From positions 2,480,001 to 2,544,000 of the forward strand of contig JARKIF010000007.1 in the NCBI GenBank assembly GCA_029378245.1: a DNA stretch of 64,000 bases. Direction: 5' to 3'. The notes under the pieces were generated by a model. The model had not been told where the DNA came from, searched no databases, and saw nothing but the letters and a program-made list of their open reading frames with translations. How positions within the stretch are numbered: the stretch's first letter is position 1; each line of letters starts with the position of its first letter. Both the position numbers and the translations under genes were made by a program. This document shows positions 46,067-57,682 of this stretch, in pieces. Source of the stretch: Roridomyces roridus (lineage: Eukaryota; Basidiomycota; Agaricomycetes; Agaricales; Mycenaceae).

Positions 46067-46774
46067 ATGCCTTCCACCCCGTCCCCGTCCTCTTCCTCGC
46101 TTCTCCGACCGGGCCGCCCACCGAACGCCTTTATCTGCTTCCGCATGATATACGCCGAGTCACAGAAATCGGCGTCTCGCTCCAGAGGCCACATGGCTCA
46201 GGAGACTAAAGACGCTGCAGTGGTATGGAAGGCCATGAGCGGTGCGGAGAAGCAGCCTTATTTCGAGATGGCGACGACCATGGGTGTGGCACACAAGGCC
46301 ATCTACCCGGAATACAAGCATCCCAGTACCAAGGGCTCGGGGATCAAGAAGAGTTATAGTGGCACGGGTGGCAAGACCAAATCTCTGCGCGCAGGCCCGA
46401 GCTCCCATTCGCGTAAGCGCGTCGAGGCGCCAGTTCCCCCAATTTCGAATCCAACTCCCTACACCGACACTGTGCCGACTACGGTTTACCACTCTCCCTC
46501 GACATATCCTCCCGCCCCTCAGCCGCAGTCCCAATATCACCCTGCCCAATGGTCCAGTGCTCCGTACGCAGTGCCACCCACGCCGGACTCATTCCCGCTT
46601 TATCCAACGACTCAGTCTGCCATGTTCCCCACGTACAAATTCGATGAATCCGATATCGATCAAGTATGGCGGGAATTCGAGTCGATGGTTGAGGAGGACC
46701 CGGGCTTTGAGGAGGAGTCGAGACATGGGCATGGATATCCGGATCCCTATTATGACGCTCGCAAGGGACATTGA
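46067..46774 (+). CDS. HMG-box transcription factor (MATA-HMG type)
   Basis: Single-exon frame of 235 aa. The HMG box spans residues ~14-88: RPPNAFICFRMIYAE at its start, then W in VVWKAMSG, the Lys/Tyr pair in EKQPYFEMA, and the IYPEYKHPS end. This is the pattern of sequence-specific fungal HMG boxes related to mating-type and Ste11-like factors, which bend DNA at ACAAAG-like sites. The rest is low-complexity (Pro/Ser/Tyr-rich, QPQSQYHP), ending in an acidic segment (DESDIDQVWREFESMVEEDPGFEEE) that could act as an activation domain. No homeodomain or pheromone-receptor gene is nearby, so a mating-locus assignment is not supported. It acts in the nucleus; targets are unknown. Confidence 0.88.
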   Translation: MPSTPSPSSSSLLRPGRPPNAFICFRMIYAESQKSASRSRGHMAQETKDAAVVWKAMSGAEKQPYFEMATTMGVAHKAIYPEYKHPSTKGSGIKKSYSGTGGKTKSLRAGPSSHSRKRVEAPVPPISNPTPYTDTVPTTVYHSPSTYPPAPQPQSQYHPAQWSSAPYAVPPTPDSFPLYPTTQSAMFPTYKFDESDIDQVWREFESMVEEDPGFEEESRHGHGYPDPYYDARKGH

Positions 46775-47065
46775 CTGAACTGTACTGTATGTACGAGTGA
46801 AATTGATCTTGAGATTCTTTTTTGAACCTCGTCAGCCGTCTTGATCGGAGTGATCAACAACGGGTGCCGTGTTTCGGCTGCTCTACTCCATCAAGTCGTA
46901 CCGTTCGGATCACGTGCGCCACACTTCGGGCCAATGGCAATAAATGCACGGCAGACAGAATAAAATAGTCAACATTTTCAGCAACTTGTACATTGGGATC
47001 GCTAAACAATTTCTTCTTCCATGTGCATGATCCGGTTGTGATCCGTGATGCAGCCGAAACCCTCC

Positions 47066-47351
47066 TTAGGTACACACTGCATTCTTGGGACCCTCGGTCT
47101 GGCACCCGAAGGGCGACGCACAGTCGGCGAACAACACGAATTCCTCGCCGTTGCAGATGAAAATGTACGCGTTGCCACCGTTCACACTGGGCGTGTTGGC
47201 GCAACCGACGTCGCCTGTTCTTCGTCAATAAGAATGTCGAGGCCGTACTACACAACGTACCGGCTTGGTCGGCGGGGCAAGGTTGGCCAACGTCCTGTGC
47301 GGTGACGATGGCCAGGAGAGTAGCGATGAACGCGGTAGCAAAGAAACGCAT
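47066..47351 (-). CDS. Small cysteine-rich secreted protein
   Basis: Two exons (47351-47261, 47214-47066; 46-nt intron) give 79 aa. Signal peptide MRFFATAFIATLLAIVTA, then a mature part of about 61 aa with six Cys in QPC, GCA, FICNG, ADC, GCQ and AVCT, fitting three disulphides. It is a typical small secreted protein (effector-like or antimicrobial class) of Agaricomycetes; I do not recognise a specific family. Reading on through the intron would give a longer frame lacking this Cys pattern, so the spliced form is preferred. A TATA box lies 74 nt upstream. Confidence 0.8.
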
Positions 47352-47424
47352 GGTAGAACTGTGACTGGTTTGAGATGGGTAGTAGTGGACGGATGCTGGT
47401 TTGGGTGGCTGCTACATACGCACC

Positions 47425-47431
47425 TTTTATA
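47425..47431 (-). promoter_or_regulatory. TATA box of the small secreted protein
   Basis: TATAAAA on the minus strand, 74 nt before the ATG at 47351. This matches the spacing seen for the other secreted genes. Confidence 0.6.
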
Positions 47432-48183
47432 CTGCCCTCGGAAGTGTGATTCCGTCTGACCTGAGCATTTTTACCTGAGCCGCTCATTAAAAAAAACTGT
47501 TGAGCTAGCGCCCGTTCTCGTCGGTAGAGTGGACGAACTGTCGTGAACGCAACCCACTCCACCAGCGCTCCGCGGTCCTTGTTTCGCCTGCCGGGATTCC
47601 CACAACATCTTTCCAGTGCTCGAGTTCTCAACACCACCAAGGCAGTGTACCGCATTCAACTTTCATGCCAAGTAACGTTCGCGACGGCCTGGAATAATCT
47701 GGTAGTATTCGTGAGGTGCACTGCGGACGCGGGAGTCGCTCTTGCCCCCAGAGGATCTCAAGGTAAACATCCAATACAGTTCCGTATGTATTCCGATTCA
47801 TTTCAATTTTGGCTAAAGAAGGAGATTTGTTCCATCCTCGCGGCGATTGGCTTTCATCGAATCTCAAGGCCTTACTCATAAATCCCAATGGGGGCCGCGC
47901 GGGAGCCACTACGCGGAAAAATCATTTCGTCGCCCGTCTCACGGGATGGTAATTCAATTGAGTGTGGGCATACAGACGAGCTCCAAAACCACAGCCCGGT
48001 CAATATTGTATAAGTTTGTAAGATGGTACGCAACTCTACGGTATGCAAGAGGGAACTCTCAAGTCTAGTCCTTATCCGTTTCAAACAACCGCTGCACCAT
48101 ATATGAGACTGATTCGGTGGTGGAATAATTAGAGGCACGAGGACACGAATTACAAAATCGGAAACGTCCTCAGCAATCCGCCG
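47432..48183. other. Intergenic, no gene seen
   Basis: No domain is recognised in any frame. It should contain the upstream region of the small secreted protein gene and the 3' end of the adenylate-forming reductase gene. Confidence 0.45.
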
Positions 48184-51100
48184 TCAGAGCAGCCCTGCGC
48201 TCCGCCAATATCCCAGCCAACTCTCCACATCCTTCTCTCCAAGTTGGCACTTCCCCGACTGCAGCGTCTCCGAAGCATCAAGCGCATTGGCGATATCAAG
48301 CTTGGCGAATCCAAACGCATCAGTTTGTCCCTCCGAATTTTGGAAAGCTCTGAACGTCGATAGCAGGCGGGGCGCACGGAAGCCCTCCAACGCTTCGCCG
48401 GCGGCTTCCACTCGAGACAGCCATTTCTCATACGGAACGAGTGGGACATCGAGGTTTCTGGCGATCATGGACGCGAGTGTCGACCAGGGAACTGGCTTCG
48501 GGTTGACGAGATGAGTGAACGTCGCCGTCGACGGGGCGCCCAGGAATTCGACAATCGCAGCAGCCGCGATGTCGACTGCAATCCAGCTAACGTCCTACAT
48601 TCAATCCATGAGCGTCCCGTCGCCGAAGTGAGGATCTACGCACCCGGCGATCGTGAGGAATACAACCAATGAATTTCGCACTCTGCACGACGGCGGGAAC
48701 CCATTCGCCAATGTTCCAGGCACCGTTAGCTCCACCACTCAACTGGCCGACGCGGACAATGAGGGGCTTCAGCGGTGTAGCCTCCGCCGCTCTGAGGAGG
48801 ATCGACTCAGAGACCCATTTCGATTCAACGTACCCGATTCCAGTAGCAACTTCAGCATCCACGGATATCTCCTTGAGCGGCATACGCGTCTGTGGATCTG
48901 TAAATTCTGATTCAGTGGGTGTTTCGTGAAATTGATAGCACTTACGCTGGAATATTCCGATCGAGCTTGTGTATAAAATTTTGGGTGGTTCGATGAATGG
49001 AGACCGCAGGGAAAGATCAACCAGCGCACGAAGGCCTTTGATATTGGGCTCAAATGAGGGCAAAGCCAAGTTGAAATCAACAGGCCAGGCTAGAACGATT
49101 GGCATCGATACAAGGAACAATCTGTGAAGGACGCACCATTGTGGATAATGTGGGTGACGGTGTCTTGAATCTGCGGACCCTGGTTCAATTCTGACCGGCG
49201 AATCTCCGGAACGACTCACCTCCTTATATATCTCGTCAGGTAGCCCAAACGACGGGACGGCAGCATTGCCCGCGAGCAGCACTAGTTTTGGCGAGTCCAA
49301 TCTCCCCACATCCAGTCCGCGCTCGACAAACGCCCTCGCCTGCCGCTCGCGCAAATCGGGGTGTTGACGGTTGAGTGCGTACACTCGAGAGACTGGTTCA
49401 TCGGCGAGGAGGAGGGACAGCAGATGACAACCAAGCTCTCCCGTAGTCCCGGTAACGAGCACGACCCTCTGCGTGGCCGGTTTGGTACCAGAGTGAGACG
49501 GGAAATTCTGCGAATATTTTGCGAGGAGGGCCTGCATCGCTGGAGGTCTGGCCGTCGACGGTGCCTCCTCACCAGACACAACAAGAAATATGTACCGCGC
49601 CAAACTCGAAACGGTGGGGTAATCGTAAACGAAATTCCGGGCATTCCCGCGGGTGTCCAACTGCGCCGACTCCCTCAGCGAAGCCAAGATACAGTTGCGG
49701 AGCCACGTCGCCTGTAAGCTGTCGCATCCGTGTTGGAAGATGTCCTCGTCGTCTCCCACGTCGGCCTTCATCAAACTGTGAACAGCGTTGCGCACAAAGT
49801 CGAGGATGGACGCGGCATCCCACGCTTGGAGCTGAGGGATATTGAGCGCCGCGCTCTCCTCGATCAATTTGTAGAGTTGATCGAATTCTTCCTCGTAATC
49901 GGCAATGACGGCTTGACGGCGCACAGTCATCTTGGCTGTATAAGTGAATCTGGAAGAGAATCAGAGGGAGGTGAATGAGATGCTGATGGACGCACGGTTT
50001 GCTCGGTTTCGAGACCAGTATCATCTGGAAGCCGCCGTGAGCCGATAGGTCAGTACAGTGGAAAAAAGCAACCTCTTTGAACAGACGAGAATGCTGAGGA
50101 GCAATTTCGTTCATCTTGACGATGGTGGGCCTGCCGGAACTATCAACCTTCCGAGCTGAGGGTATCGCATACAGACGAACCAAAGTTGATTGCGGAATTC
50201 AGCGAGCCTGACAGCGTCCGAGGGATCGAATTCGAACTCCGGTTTAGGGTGTATCAGAACTCCCGCTTGGAAGCGACCACGACCAAACATCACGCAAGAC
50301 TGAACGTGAGGGTCTCTCGCAAGAATGATCTCTAGAGTTGAACGTCAGTGATTCATAGATTCGCCGGCAAAAGAAATGTGAACGCACCCAGGGGTACAGG
50401 GTTCGTCTTTATCATGCTGGTCAGAGCTCGATTCGAATTACCCATGCACAACTCACCTTCTCTCCCGTACTGTGCATAATTTGGTCGTCAGCACGCCCAA
50501 AGATTCTCCAGCATCCCGGTTTGGTGGGGTGCGCAGTGAAGAGATCGGAAGTGGAGTACGCATTGATGCCTCGGATTTGGGTGTTCACGACACAGGGCGA
50601 ATGCCACACGTGGGGCTGTAACTCGGCATGAGCTCAAGCTGGGACCAAGAATGGAGTATAGCGCACCATAATAACCAACTCAAAGAGACCATCACCGAAT
50701 GGCACCATTTCGGCGTTGATGGAAGCGGGGAAAGACAAGTATTGCCAATCCTTTCCAACGCGCGCTGCACTCTGTTTAGAATCCCGACTTTCAGAGACGT
50801 AAGGTACTGACCAGGTAAGACTAAACTCATAATTCCGCATTCCGTCCTGGGATTTTTGAGTGTATGGTCCCGATAAACGAGATGGTATACGCACGCTCCA
50901 TACAGAGTGAAGATATTCACTCCCTGTGAGACGAGATGATCGCCGACGGCCTTGTTCAAAGGGCCCCCGGAGAAAACCTGAAAGGATGAAAACTATCGAT
51001 TCCAGAGAGAAAGAGATGGATACGAACCACTCCGGCTCTCGTGGACAGCCATTGCACGTATTCTGGGTTGCGAGACCAGGCCTAATGAAAAGATGAGAAA

Positions 51101-52211
51101 AGACTGACTTCTCGCGCGAGGCGGAACGCACCTCAATGAGAGCCGGGACGGTGAGTATAACGTCGCTGGCGGTATTTCTCGCAGCTTCGAACCAGAGATC
51201 TGGCGTGGCCACCGTCGGAATCGGCTTCGGTTCAAAAACGCTCAAAACCAGGCCACACGAAGCCTATAACAAAAGTCTGAATTGTTGCAGGGTTGGTTGA
51301 TATCGGATACTCACCGCCCACCACGTCTGCATGACACCTAATCCTGTTGATTGTAAGAATCGACAACGTACTAGACATAGAAACAAACACACCATGGTAC
51401 ATCGGCAGCCCCTGCACGGATAATATTTGGTCCGTGAGATCCCGTTCGCCGAACCAGGGATTAAGGCACCCTTGTATCACCCCGTAGTTCGTCCAATATA
51501 TCGGCTTCGGGAACGCGGTGGAGCCCGAGGAATGGAGGATCACAGATGTAGCCTCTGGGCCCTTGTTCTCGTATGGAAGAGCATCGGGGGTAATCGCGTT
51601 CGCAGAGGAAGGAAGGAAGAGTTTGTCGAAAAGCGGTACGAGGGAGATATCGGGGATCGAGTAGGGCTGGTTGTTCTTGGTCGTGAGGATACTGATTGCT
51701 TGTTTCGCAAGCGCCGACATCGCCGGCTCGTGTCCGATGAGCAAATGGCTCACCCCGACCTTCTCTATCAAGTGCGCGATGGCCGCGGGCGAGTTGCGTG
51801 GGGAGATGGGGAAGGGGATGTAGTTGGCACGCATGCAGCTGACGATGAGGGTGAAGTACGGTATGATGTCTTCCACGGCCGCGTATATTAGCATGGATTT
51901 GGGAAGAATGGTGCCTTTGACGCACCAGAGGATGCGAGGATGGCAACCACGGGCGTCTCAGCCATCCCCGAGGACCATCCAAAACGAGAACGCAGGAGCG
52001 CTGCACCGACGTAGATGGCCTGGACAGCTTCCCGCCAATAAATCGTGCGTGTAGAGCCATCTGCGCACGGGTGAACGAACAGACGATGGTTTGGCGTATG
52101 CTCAAAATGCCAATCGTAGATTTGAGGAAGCGTGAGACCCGCATCGAGCGGCGGCGCAGTGAATGTGGCGCAATCCAAGGCCTGAGTGTGGGGTGGCAGG
52201 GGTAAAGACAT
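48184..52211 (-). CDS. Adenylate-forming reductase (A-T-R, NRPS-like)
   Basis: ATG at 52211 (MSLPLPPHTQ). Multi-exon. The adenylation domain shows VVAILASS spliced to DIIPYFTLIVSCMRANYIPFPISP, the substrate-activation motif SSGSTAFPKP, the YG-ATE motif at an intron, and GRADDQIMHSTGEK. It is followed by a thiolation domain with GCDSLQA (Ser for phosphopantetheine) and a thioester-reductase domain with TGTTGELGCHLL (NAD(P)H binding) and catalytic Tyr/Lys in GYVESKW. It ends LGYWRSAGLL. Such Agaricomycete enzymes reduce a carboxylic acid (amino, aryl or L-alpha-aminoadipate type) to an aldehyde; the substrate cannot be read here. Around 50800-50830 I could not find a splice that keeps phase perfectly, so a small model error or lesion remains possible. 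It is a natural-product gene without obvious tailoring neighbours. A TATA box lies at 52355-52362. Confidence 0.9.
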
Positions 52212-52354
52212 TGAGGACTGGCCAGCTGCCTGCGCGAGCTACAAGCAACACCCGGACGCAGGAGGGAGTCGAGAGGGTGCGTGAACGAGATGTTCTGATG
52301 GGGACAAAGACGACGAGGGGCGAAGCGGGAGATGAGAACGAGATGAAAGCCAGA

Positions 52355-52362
52355 TATTTATA
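52355..52362 (-). promoter_or_regulatory. TATA box of the adenylate-forming reductase gene
   Basis: TATAAATA on the minus strand, about 144 nt before the ATG. The longer distance leaves room for a 5' UTR of about 110 nt. Confidence 0.5.
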
Positions 52363-53139
52363 CAGCCAGCTGTGCAAAGAGTTGACAACTCCCGACACGG
52401 CGGCGATTGTATGTGTACCGAATTGTTGCATTGCCGGTAATCCGCGAAGCAGGAACACTACGGCGTTTTTTAGAACACCGGCGAGGTCGAAGCGTGCGGG
52501 TTTTCACGAGAATGGACGGGTTGCCGTATTTGAGGGAAAGAGCGGGCGGCGTCGTGTCGGACGATAAGGACGGAAGACAGGACGGCCATTGCTGGGATGC
52601 CATGTCAGTCCGATTTTGTAGGTTGTAGACTCGGAAATAGAGCGGTGGATGCGTGGTGGTGTAAAGCAGGAGGCTGGAGCCGTCAACGGAAGTGACGGAA
52701 CTGCCATCGGCTGTCACTCCGTTCCGCTTCCGAAGCGGAACAAAACGCCTTTGGGGCCATTGATTCCTCTGCATGGCAGTCCGAATTCTTCTCGGGTTGG
52801 AATGTCGGTGTGGCGAGGTACGAGGAAAGTCGAGACTGTAAATAGACAAAGTATTGAACTAAGATTGGAGGCTAAGCTGTCGACCTCGGAGCAACTTCGG
52901 CATCAGCGGAACAGTACTTAACACATTGCCGAGACAGGCCGAGGAATTTGATTGATATCTTGGTAGACGTCTGGAGCCACATCGGAGCATTTGTGGCATG
53001 TAAAAGATCTATCCGAGGCACAAGGGACATTACAAAGTGGTCTGTACTACAGGCTGTAAGTCGAATCTCAAAATTGCCTTGTAAGGAATCGAACCTTCCG
53101 AGTCCCAAGCCGTCATGGAAAAAATTGCACCGGAAACTG
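52363..53139. other. Intergenic, no gene seen
   Basis: Holds a small palindrome (GTTCCGCTTCCGAAGCGGAAC near 52721-52741) and no recognisable coding sequence. Part of the 3' half may be decayed downstream sequence of the carboxypeptidase pseudogene. Confidence 0.4.
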
Positions 53140-54424
53140 ATAAGACCGGTAATATCGCGCCGATCAGACGCGAGATAATATTGTCAAGAACCTCTGCGCT
53201 TCGGTGCAAACGGCGTCAGTAACGTCGCTATTGCAGGGCATAATAATTGCGCTCAGTCGCTGGTTGAAGGACGACTGCCGCCGGCTAACCTGATCCTGGC
53301 ATTCCCCATCGCACTCCATAAGAGGGTGGCCGCCTCCATTGACACCTCGAGGGGGGAGCGGTGAGACGTAGGGGTTACTCTGTGCGTAAGAGATGTAGCC
53401 CGCGTATTGCGTGATGGGGTCCTGGATGAGACAGGATTATCGAGCCATTGAAGTTGTCGCATGAAGACGTGCCGTCAACCCACCGATACCGAGGGTCTGG
53501 AGATTCAGATTGACATCGGTGGCGGAACCAGATGCGTTGCCGGCATTCTGGGTGAGGAATTATGGGGCGATTGTTGGGCGAAGAAGGGTCCGCAGTGCCC
53601 GCCGTATCTGGATCCGGTCAGTCCAAAGAACAAGGGTGAAAGAAAGGAAATGTCCACGTACGACTCGGTCCAGAGCGCCAGATCTTTCCGCGCAAGATGC
53701 GAGAAGCGGTAATCGGCTAGGAAGATCTGCAAGAAGTTCGGTACGTCCGATGCAGCTTGCTCCGACGCTGAGAGTGCCGTGGGGGAAGCCGATACCGACG
53801 GGTTGGTGGATGTACATCATGTTCCTCATTGTTCCACGAGTATGGGTTGAGCGTGACGGATTGTGAGCTGTTGTGATGCGGCAGGGACCGCGCTCCTGGA
53901 CAAGACCGATCATGCTGCCGCTGCCCGGCTGGATGCGGAAATGAGACTGTGGGGGCAAGGGGCGGGATCATTGCATAAACCAAAGAACGAGAGGAATTGC
54001 GGCATCCTTCCGAGAGTCAAAGTACCAGAACCTGCGAAAATTAAGCTGTGTCCATGCAAGTGTCAGGAAAACGCACAGATACTCTCCGACGAGGTAAGGT
54101 CGCCATATCCAGACGCCTGATACACATTCGGCGTCGTTTCTGAAGCGTATAAATTTATTGCTACAGCACGACAATCTGAGACGTACCACAGACACCAGAG
54201 TTCTCTGTTACCCGCAGCTTCCCCGACGTAGTCGCGAATTCTTCGACAGTCGTATCAGCCTTGAACCTAGCGTTAACGTTGTTCCCGACACCCCCGATGA
54301 CACTGTTTCAGACGGAGACTTGGCCGGCGCTTTTCAGAGCATACACAAAGGAGGGCAGGGCTGCCAGTACGCCGAGCCAAGGGACCACATGGCGGAGGGA
54401 TTGGAGAGGAAGGATGGGCGCCAT
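53140..54424 (-). pseudogene. Serine carboxypeptidase (family S10) pseudogene
   Basis: From the ATG at 54424 (MAPILPLQSLRHVVPWLGVL, a signal peptide) the order of S10 motifs is: LRVTENSGVC, FWYFDSRKDAAIPLVLWF, GSGSMIGLVQERGPC (substrate-binding Gly loop), LNPYSWNN, MMYIHQPVGIGFPHG, the active-site TES/YGGHCGPFFA across an intron, QYAGYISYAQSNPY and DAVCTEAQRF. The pieces lie in different frames: a stop follows GQVSV, CRITT to LNPYSWNN to MMYI shifts twice, and stops interrupt the last segment. The C-terminal catalytic Asp and His regions are not found. It would have been a vacuolar or secreted exopeptidase cutting C-terminal residues at acid pH. Confidence 0.8.
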
Positions 54425-54490
54425 GCGGATGAAGATGGGAGACGGAACGGACAGAAGTGTTCCGAGACAGATCTTTGATCCGGCCTCCTC

Positions 54491-55888
54491 ATGCTTTCGC
54501 CCACCATGCACGCCTGCCAGCGATGTGGCTACAACTTGGTCCAAAGCCCCGTGCAACCAAACAGAGCTCGTCTACGTGCACGCCTCTCTGAACTTGACTC
54601 CCTCATCACGGCGCTGCAGGCAGAACGCGACGCACTCCAAGCGGAGTCGGATGGGATTGTCTACCCCGCTCTATCTCTACCTCCAGAGATCACCGCCGAT
54701 ATCTTTGAGCACTGCGTAGTCCCTCTATCCATTCCATCGTCCGCCCTCGTGCCTCTGCTGTTGACGCGGATCTGCCGGGAATGGCGCCAGATAGCACTGG
54801 CCAGCCCGCGGCTCTGGCAATCTCTGCAGATTCCTGGGTCGCTACCGGTCACGGTCCTGAAAACCTGGCTATCGTGCACCGGGAACCTTCCCCTAGACTT
54901 TTTGTTTCATACTCGCGACTACTCCGACACTCTATTCGAGTCCATGCTTCGTCGTTCCCACCAATGGCGCGATGTGCACTTCGCGATACTTCCTATGCTA
55001 CTCCATCGAATCAACAATCGAGATAACCTGTTGCCAAATTTGCGCAAAATCCATCTGGATGTTTGCGGCCTGGACGTGTACCCAGAGACCATCCGGATTC
55101 GCAACGCCCCGTTACTCCGGGAAGCATTGGTCACGACTCACACGAACTTCGAACTTCCGTGGCAGCAGTTGACCAGCCTCAAGTTGGCCTACAAATCGCT
55201 CATGGAGTGTCTCGCAATCCTGGCGTGCTGCCCGCTTCTCCGACATCTCGATGCTAGCCCTGATACCTTGGGGTCAGCCGTCACGCAGCCAACCGTCGTG
55301 ACTCTGGCTCACCTGGAGTCGTGCATCAGCAGCTTTTCGGATCACAGTCTGCTGCAATACCTCGCGCTTCCTCGTCTCGAGCAGCTGTCATTATACAGCA
55401 TCGGCGATCGTCCTGGGCACGCCGCGGCGTTTATGGAGCGCTCACGATGTCGTCTCCGCAAATTCGACGTGCTCAGTGGGATCTTCGTGTCTGATCACTT
55501 TCGCGAGATTTTACTCGCTCTTCCGGACTCCGTCGAGCATCTCTCAGTGTCATGGTGGCACGCGGAAAGGGCTGATGTGGTATTTGCAACGCTGGGGGAG
55601 GTTGAAATCCTCCCGCGCATCAATCGTCTCATCTTGAAGGGCGACGAGCTGTCCCGGGACGGGTACCAGTCTCTCTTCGATGCCTTGCGCGCCCGGGCGC
55701 AGGGCACCACACATATGTCCGTCAGTGTATCTGTGCACGAAGATGTGTATTCCCGGGGAATCACGGTCCTTCCTGACTCCGCCCAAATCGGTCAGTTTCG
55801 GGAGCTTGTGGCGATGGGAATGAACCTGAGATTGGAGGTCTCTACAACGGTGGACAGCTCACCGGTCGTTTTTGACTGGACATGGTGA
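54491..55888 (+). CDS. F-box/LRR-like protein 5 (intact)
   Basis: Single exon, 465 aa. Starts MLSPTMHACQRCGYNLVQ with a CxxC knuckle, then a coiled coil (LSELDSLITALQAERDALQAE, ~35-55), an F-box (YPALSLPPEITADIFEHCV, ~57-100, ending near REWRQIALASPRLW), then a leucine-rich target-binding region (LPNLRKIHLDVCG, LPRLEQLSLYS, LPRINRLILKG). The F-box should bind Skp1 in an SCF ubiquitin ligase; the substrate is unknown. A sister of the interrupted gene at 41014 and the only undamaged F-box copy of the five here. Confidence 0.88.
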   Translation: MLSPTMHACQRCGYNLVQSPVQPNRARLRARLSELDSLITALQAERDALQAESDGIVYPALSLPPEITADIFEHCVVPLSIPSSALVPLLLTRICREWRQIALASPRLWQSLQIPGSLPVTVLKTWLSCTGNLPLDFLFHTRDYSDTLFESMLRRSHQWRDVHFAILPMLLHRINNRDNLLPNLRKIHLDVCGLDVYPETIRIRNAPLLREALVTTHTNFELPWQQLTSLKLAYKSLMECLAILACCPLLRHLDASPDTLGSAVTQPTVVTLAHLESCISSFSDHSLLQYLALPRLEQLSLYSIGDRPGHAAAFMERSRCRLRKFDVLSGIFVSDHFREILLALPDSVEHLSVSWWHAERADVVFATLGEVEILPRINRLILKGDELSRDGYQSLFDALRARAQGTTHMSVSVSVHEDVYSRGITVLPDSAQIGQFRELVAMGMNLRLEVSTTVDSSPVVFDWTW

Positions 55889-56385
55889 GTTTCTCATTTC
55901 TGAGCGATTCTCCTTCCTCTAATACGGCGTCTGTAGATGATATATTTCGATTCGTCTGGCTCTGTTTACGAAGTTTTATATCTTGCCACTTGACACCATG
56001 AGTACATAGTTGGATGTGAAAATTCAGATGCCCCACCGATGTTGTTTTGGTTTTGGGTTCAACGTAGCTTGAGAATACAGGGCTTAGTCGCGCTCAGTAC
56101 AGTTGTCGATGCACGCCTTTGTGAGGCGAGGGCCTGAATGACAAAAGGCGCAAAAATGAATCGCTGCATTCAACTGATAAGTTATTGTCATTCGAAAATC
56201 TCGCGGGAAAGAAAGTATGGAGCGGAGAGCATAATGATTTTATTTTGAAGTTCGTAGCTGCCGACAAATATAATATATCTGAGCAGAACGTGAATTTGAG
56301 TCCGGCGGTAGATAAATGATTGTCATACGCACATAATAATCAAGAACTTTGAGATCCAAGAAAGTCAACAACTGAGCGCGTCGTC
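55889..56385. other. Intergenic, no gene seen
   Basis: The last 200 bp resemble the 3' flank of MYND copy 1 (7140-7380), so the duplication includes non-coding DNA downstream of the gene. Nothing else is recognised. Confidence 0.5.
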
Positions 56386-57362
56386 CTAGGTCGATTCTTG
56401 CAGTGATGCTGGGTTCAAGGATCGTGAACAAGAAGAATGATGCTGATCAGCGAAACACGTACCAGCTTGACCATAGAAGTCGACGGTCTGCTGCATGATC
56501 GCGTCGAATTGTTCTGGATGGTCCATGAAATACCGCGTCAGTTGCTCCTCATGCGGCAGTGGCGTCGCACCTGGGCCTATGGCACCCAGACCGTGGTTGA
56601 TCATCATTGCTATCATGTCCTCCGCCACTTTGGGCGGAGGTGCATGCCCGTTGGTTGTGCCTATTTGCAGCGCGAGCGGCTGGTGATACAGGAGGAGCCT
56701 CTTGGAATCATCGGAAGAGCGAATCTCCGTCAAGACCCAAGCGGCTCCAGAGGGAATGCAGATGCAGCGCTTCATCTTGATGGCCCACTCGCGCATCTCC
56801 TGTACCGGGTCTTCCGTCGGTTCGCCCGTTATAGTGCCGAGTTCCGACCGGTCAAGCAGCTGAATACTCTGAAAGCGGAATATCTGGAGGTCGTTGCCTG
56901 TTCCTCGAGGCTCTCTGACACGCAGCGTGAGGAGGATGAGCTTGCTCTCGATGTATTCCACATCCGCATGGTCGCGCAAGGCTATCAAGTCACAGTGTGG
57001 ATGAGCTTGCTGTACTGACACGGCAGCGAAAGCGGAACGCACCGTGAGCGCATATCATTTGGTAGAGTGAAGGACCCATGTCCTTCTGCCATAGCGCGAA
57101 TTCCTTTAAGAGCGGACCATCTAAAGCAGCCTTGGCAACGAGTTGTTTGCACCGCGGTTTGTGGCGCGGCCAGTCTGCGCGCTGACAGGATACGCTCTGG
57201 GAGATGGCCGGTTACCAAAAAGCCCCGTGAAAATTTTCAAAGACGCACGCAATAAGATGCGACTCTACAGTTAGCGCAGACCTTCATGCTGGACCCCGTC
57301 AACCTGGTCTTCGGACAGGAGTCTTCAAAGCAGAAGAAATCTTGGTCAGACGTGAGTCCCAT
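56386..57362 (-). CDS. MYND-finger protein, copy 3 (intact)
   Basis: Exons 57362-57249, 57196-57043 and 57014-56386 give 298 aa with all junctions in frame. Zinc ligands: FCFEDSC near the N-terminus, then CANCRVASYC spliced to SVSCQRADWPRHKPRC, matching a MYND finger. The remaining ~230 aa (FRFQSIQLLDRSELG, AMMINHGLGAIGPGA) are conserved in copies 1 and 2 but not in any family I know. MYND fingers recruit partners with proline-rich motifs. Intron 1 is 52 nt. The second candidate intron (57015-57042) would be only 28 nt, with gtgcgt and tgtcag ends, and is needed to keep frame. Confidence 0.8.
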
Positions 57363-57682
57363 GGGAAGGAGTGGTGGAGGGAAAGGACAAGGTGCGTGGC
57401 TTTGTACAGATTTGCTCGAGTCGTGGCAAGAAGCAGAGAAGAAGCGCCGAGCAGCGGTTGGGACGTAATGGAATGACTCGGCACGGTGGAGAAATTGCGC
57501 TTGGACTAGGAGCAAGACATACAAGAATCCTGCTGAGGCTTTGCTGAGAACATGGAGGAAGGGAACAAGATAGATTACGCGGTGATTGCATCACGGTAAT
57601 TAAAGATGCGGATCAGAATTGATGGGCGCGTCAATAAAAGGATTCGACGTGCCTCTTCCGCTCTTTCTCTCCTACCACCACC

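Noticed and set aside
46067..46774. Mating-type locus
   Set aside because: An HMG box alone is not enough; no homeodomain pair, pheromone receptor or CaaX pheromone gene is found in the window.
48184..52211. Complete fungal secondary-metabolite cluster around the reductase
   Set aside because: No P450, transporter, methyltransferase or regulator sits next to it. Neighbours are a small secreted protein and a carboxypeptidase pseudogene.
52649..52760. Another TIR element around the GTTCCGCTTC palindrome
   Set aside because: I found only the local palindrome, with no second terminus or target duplication.
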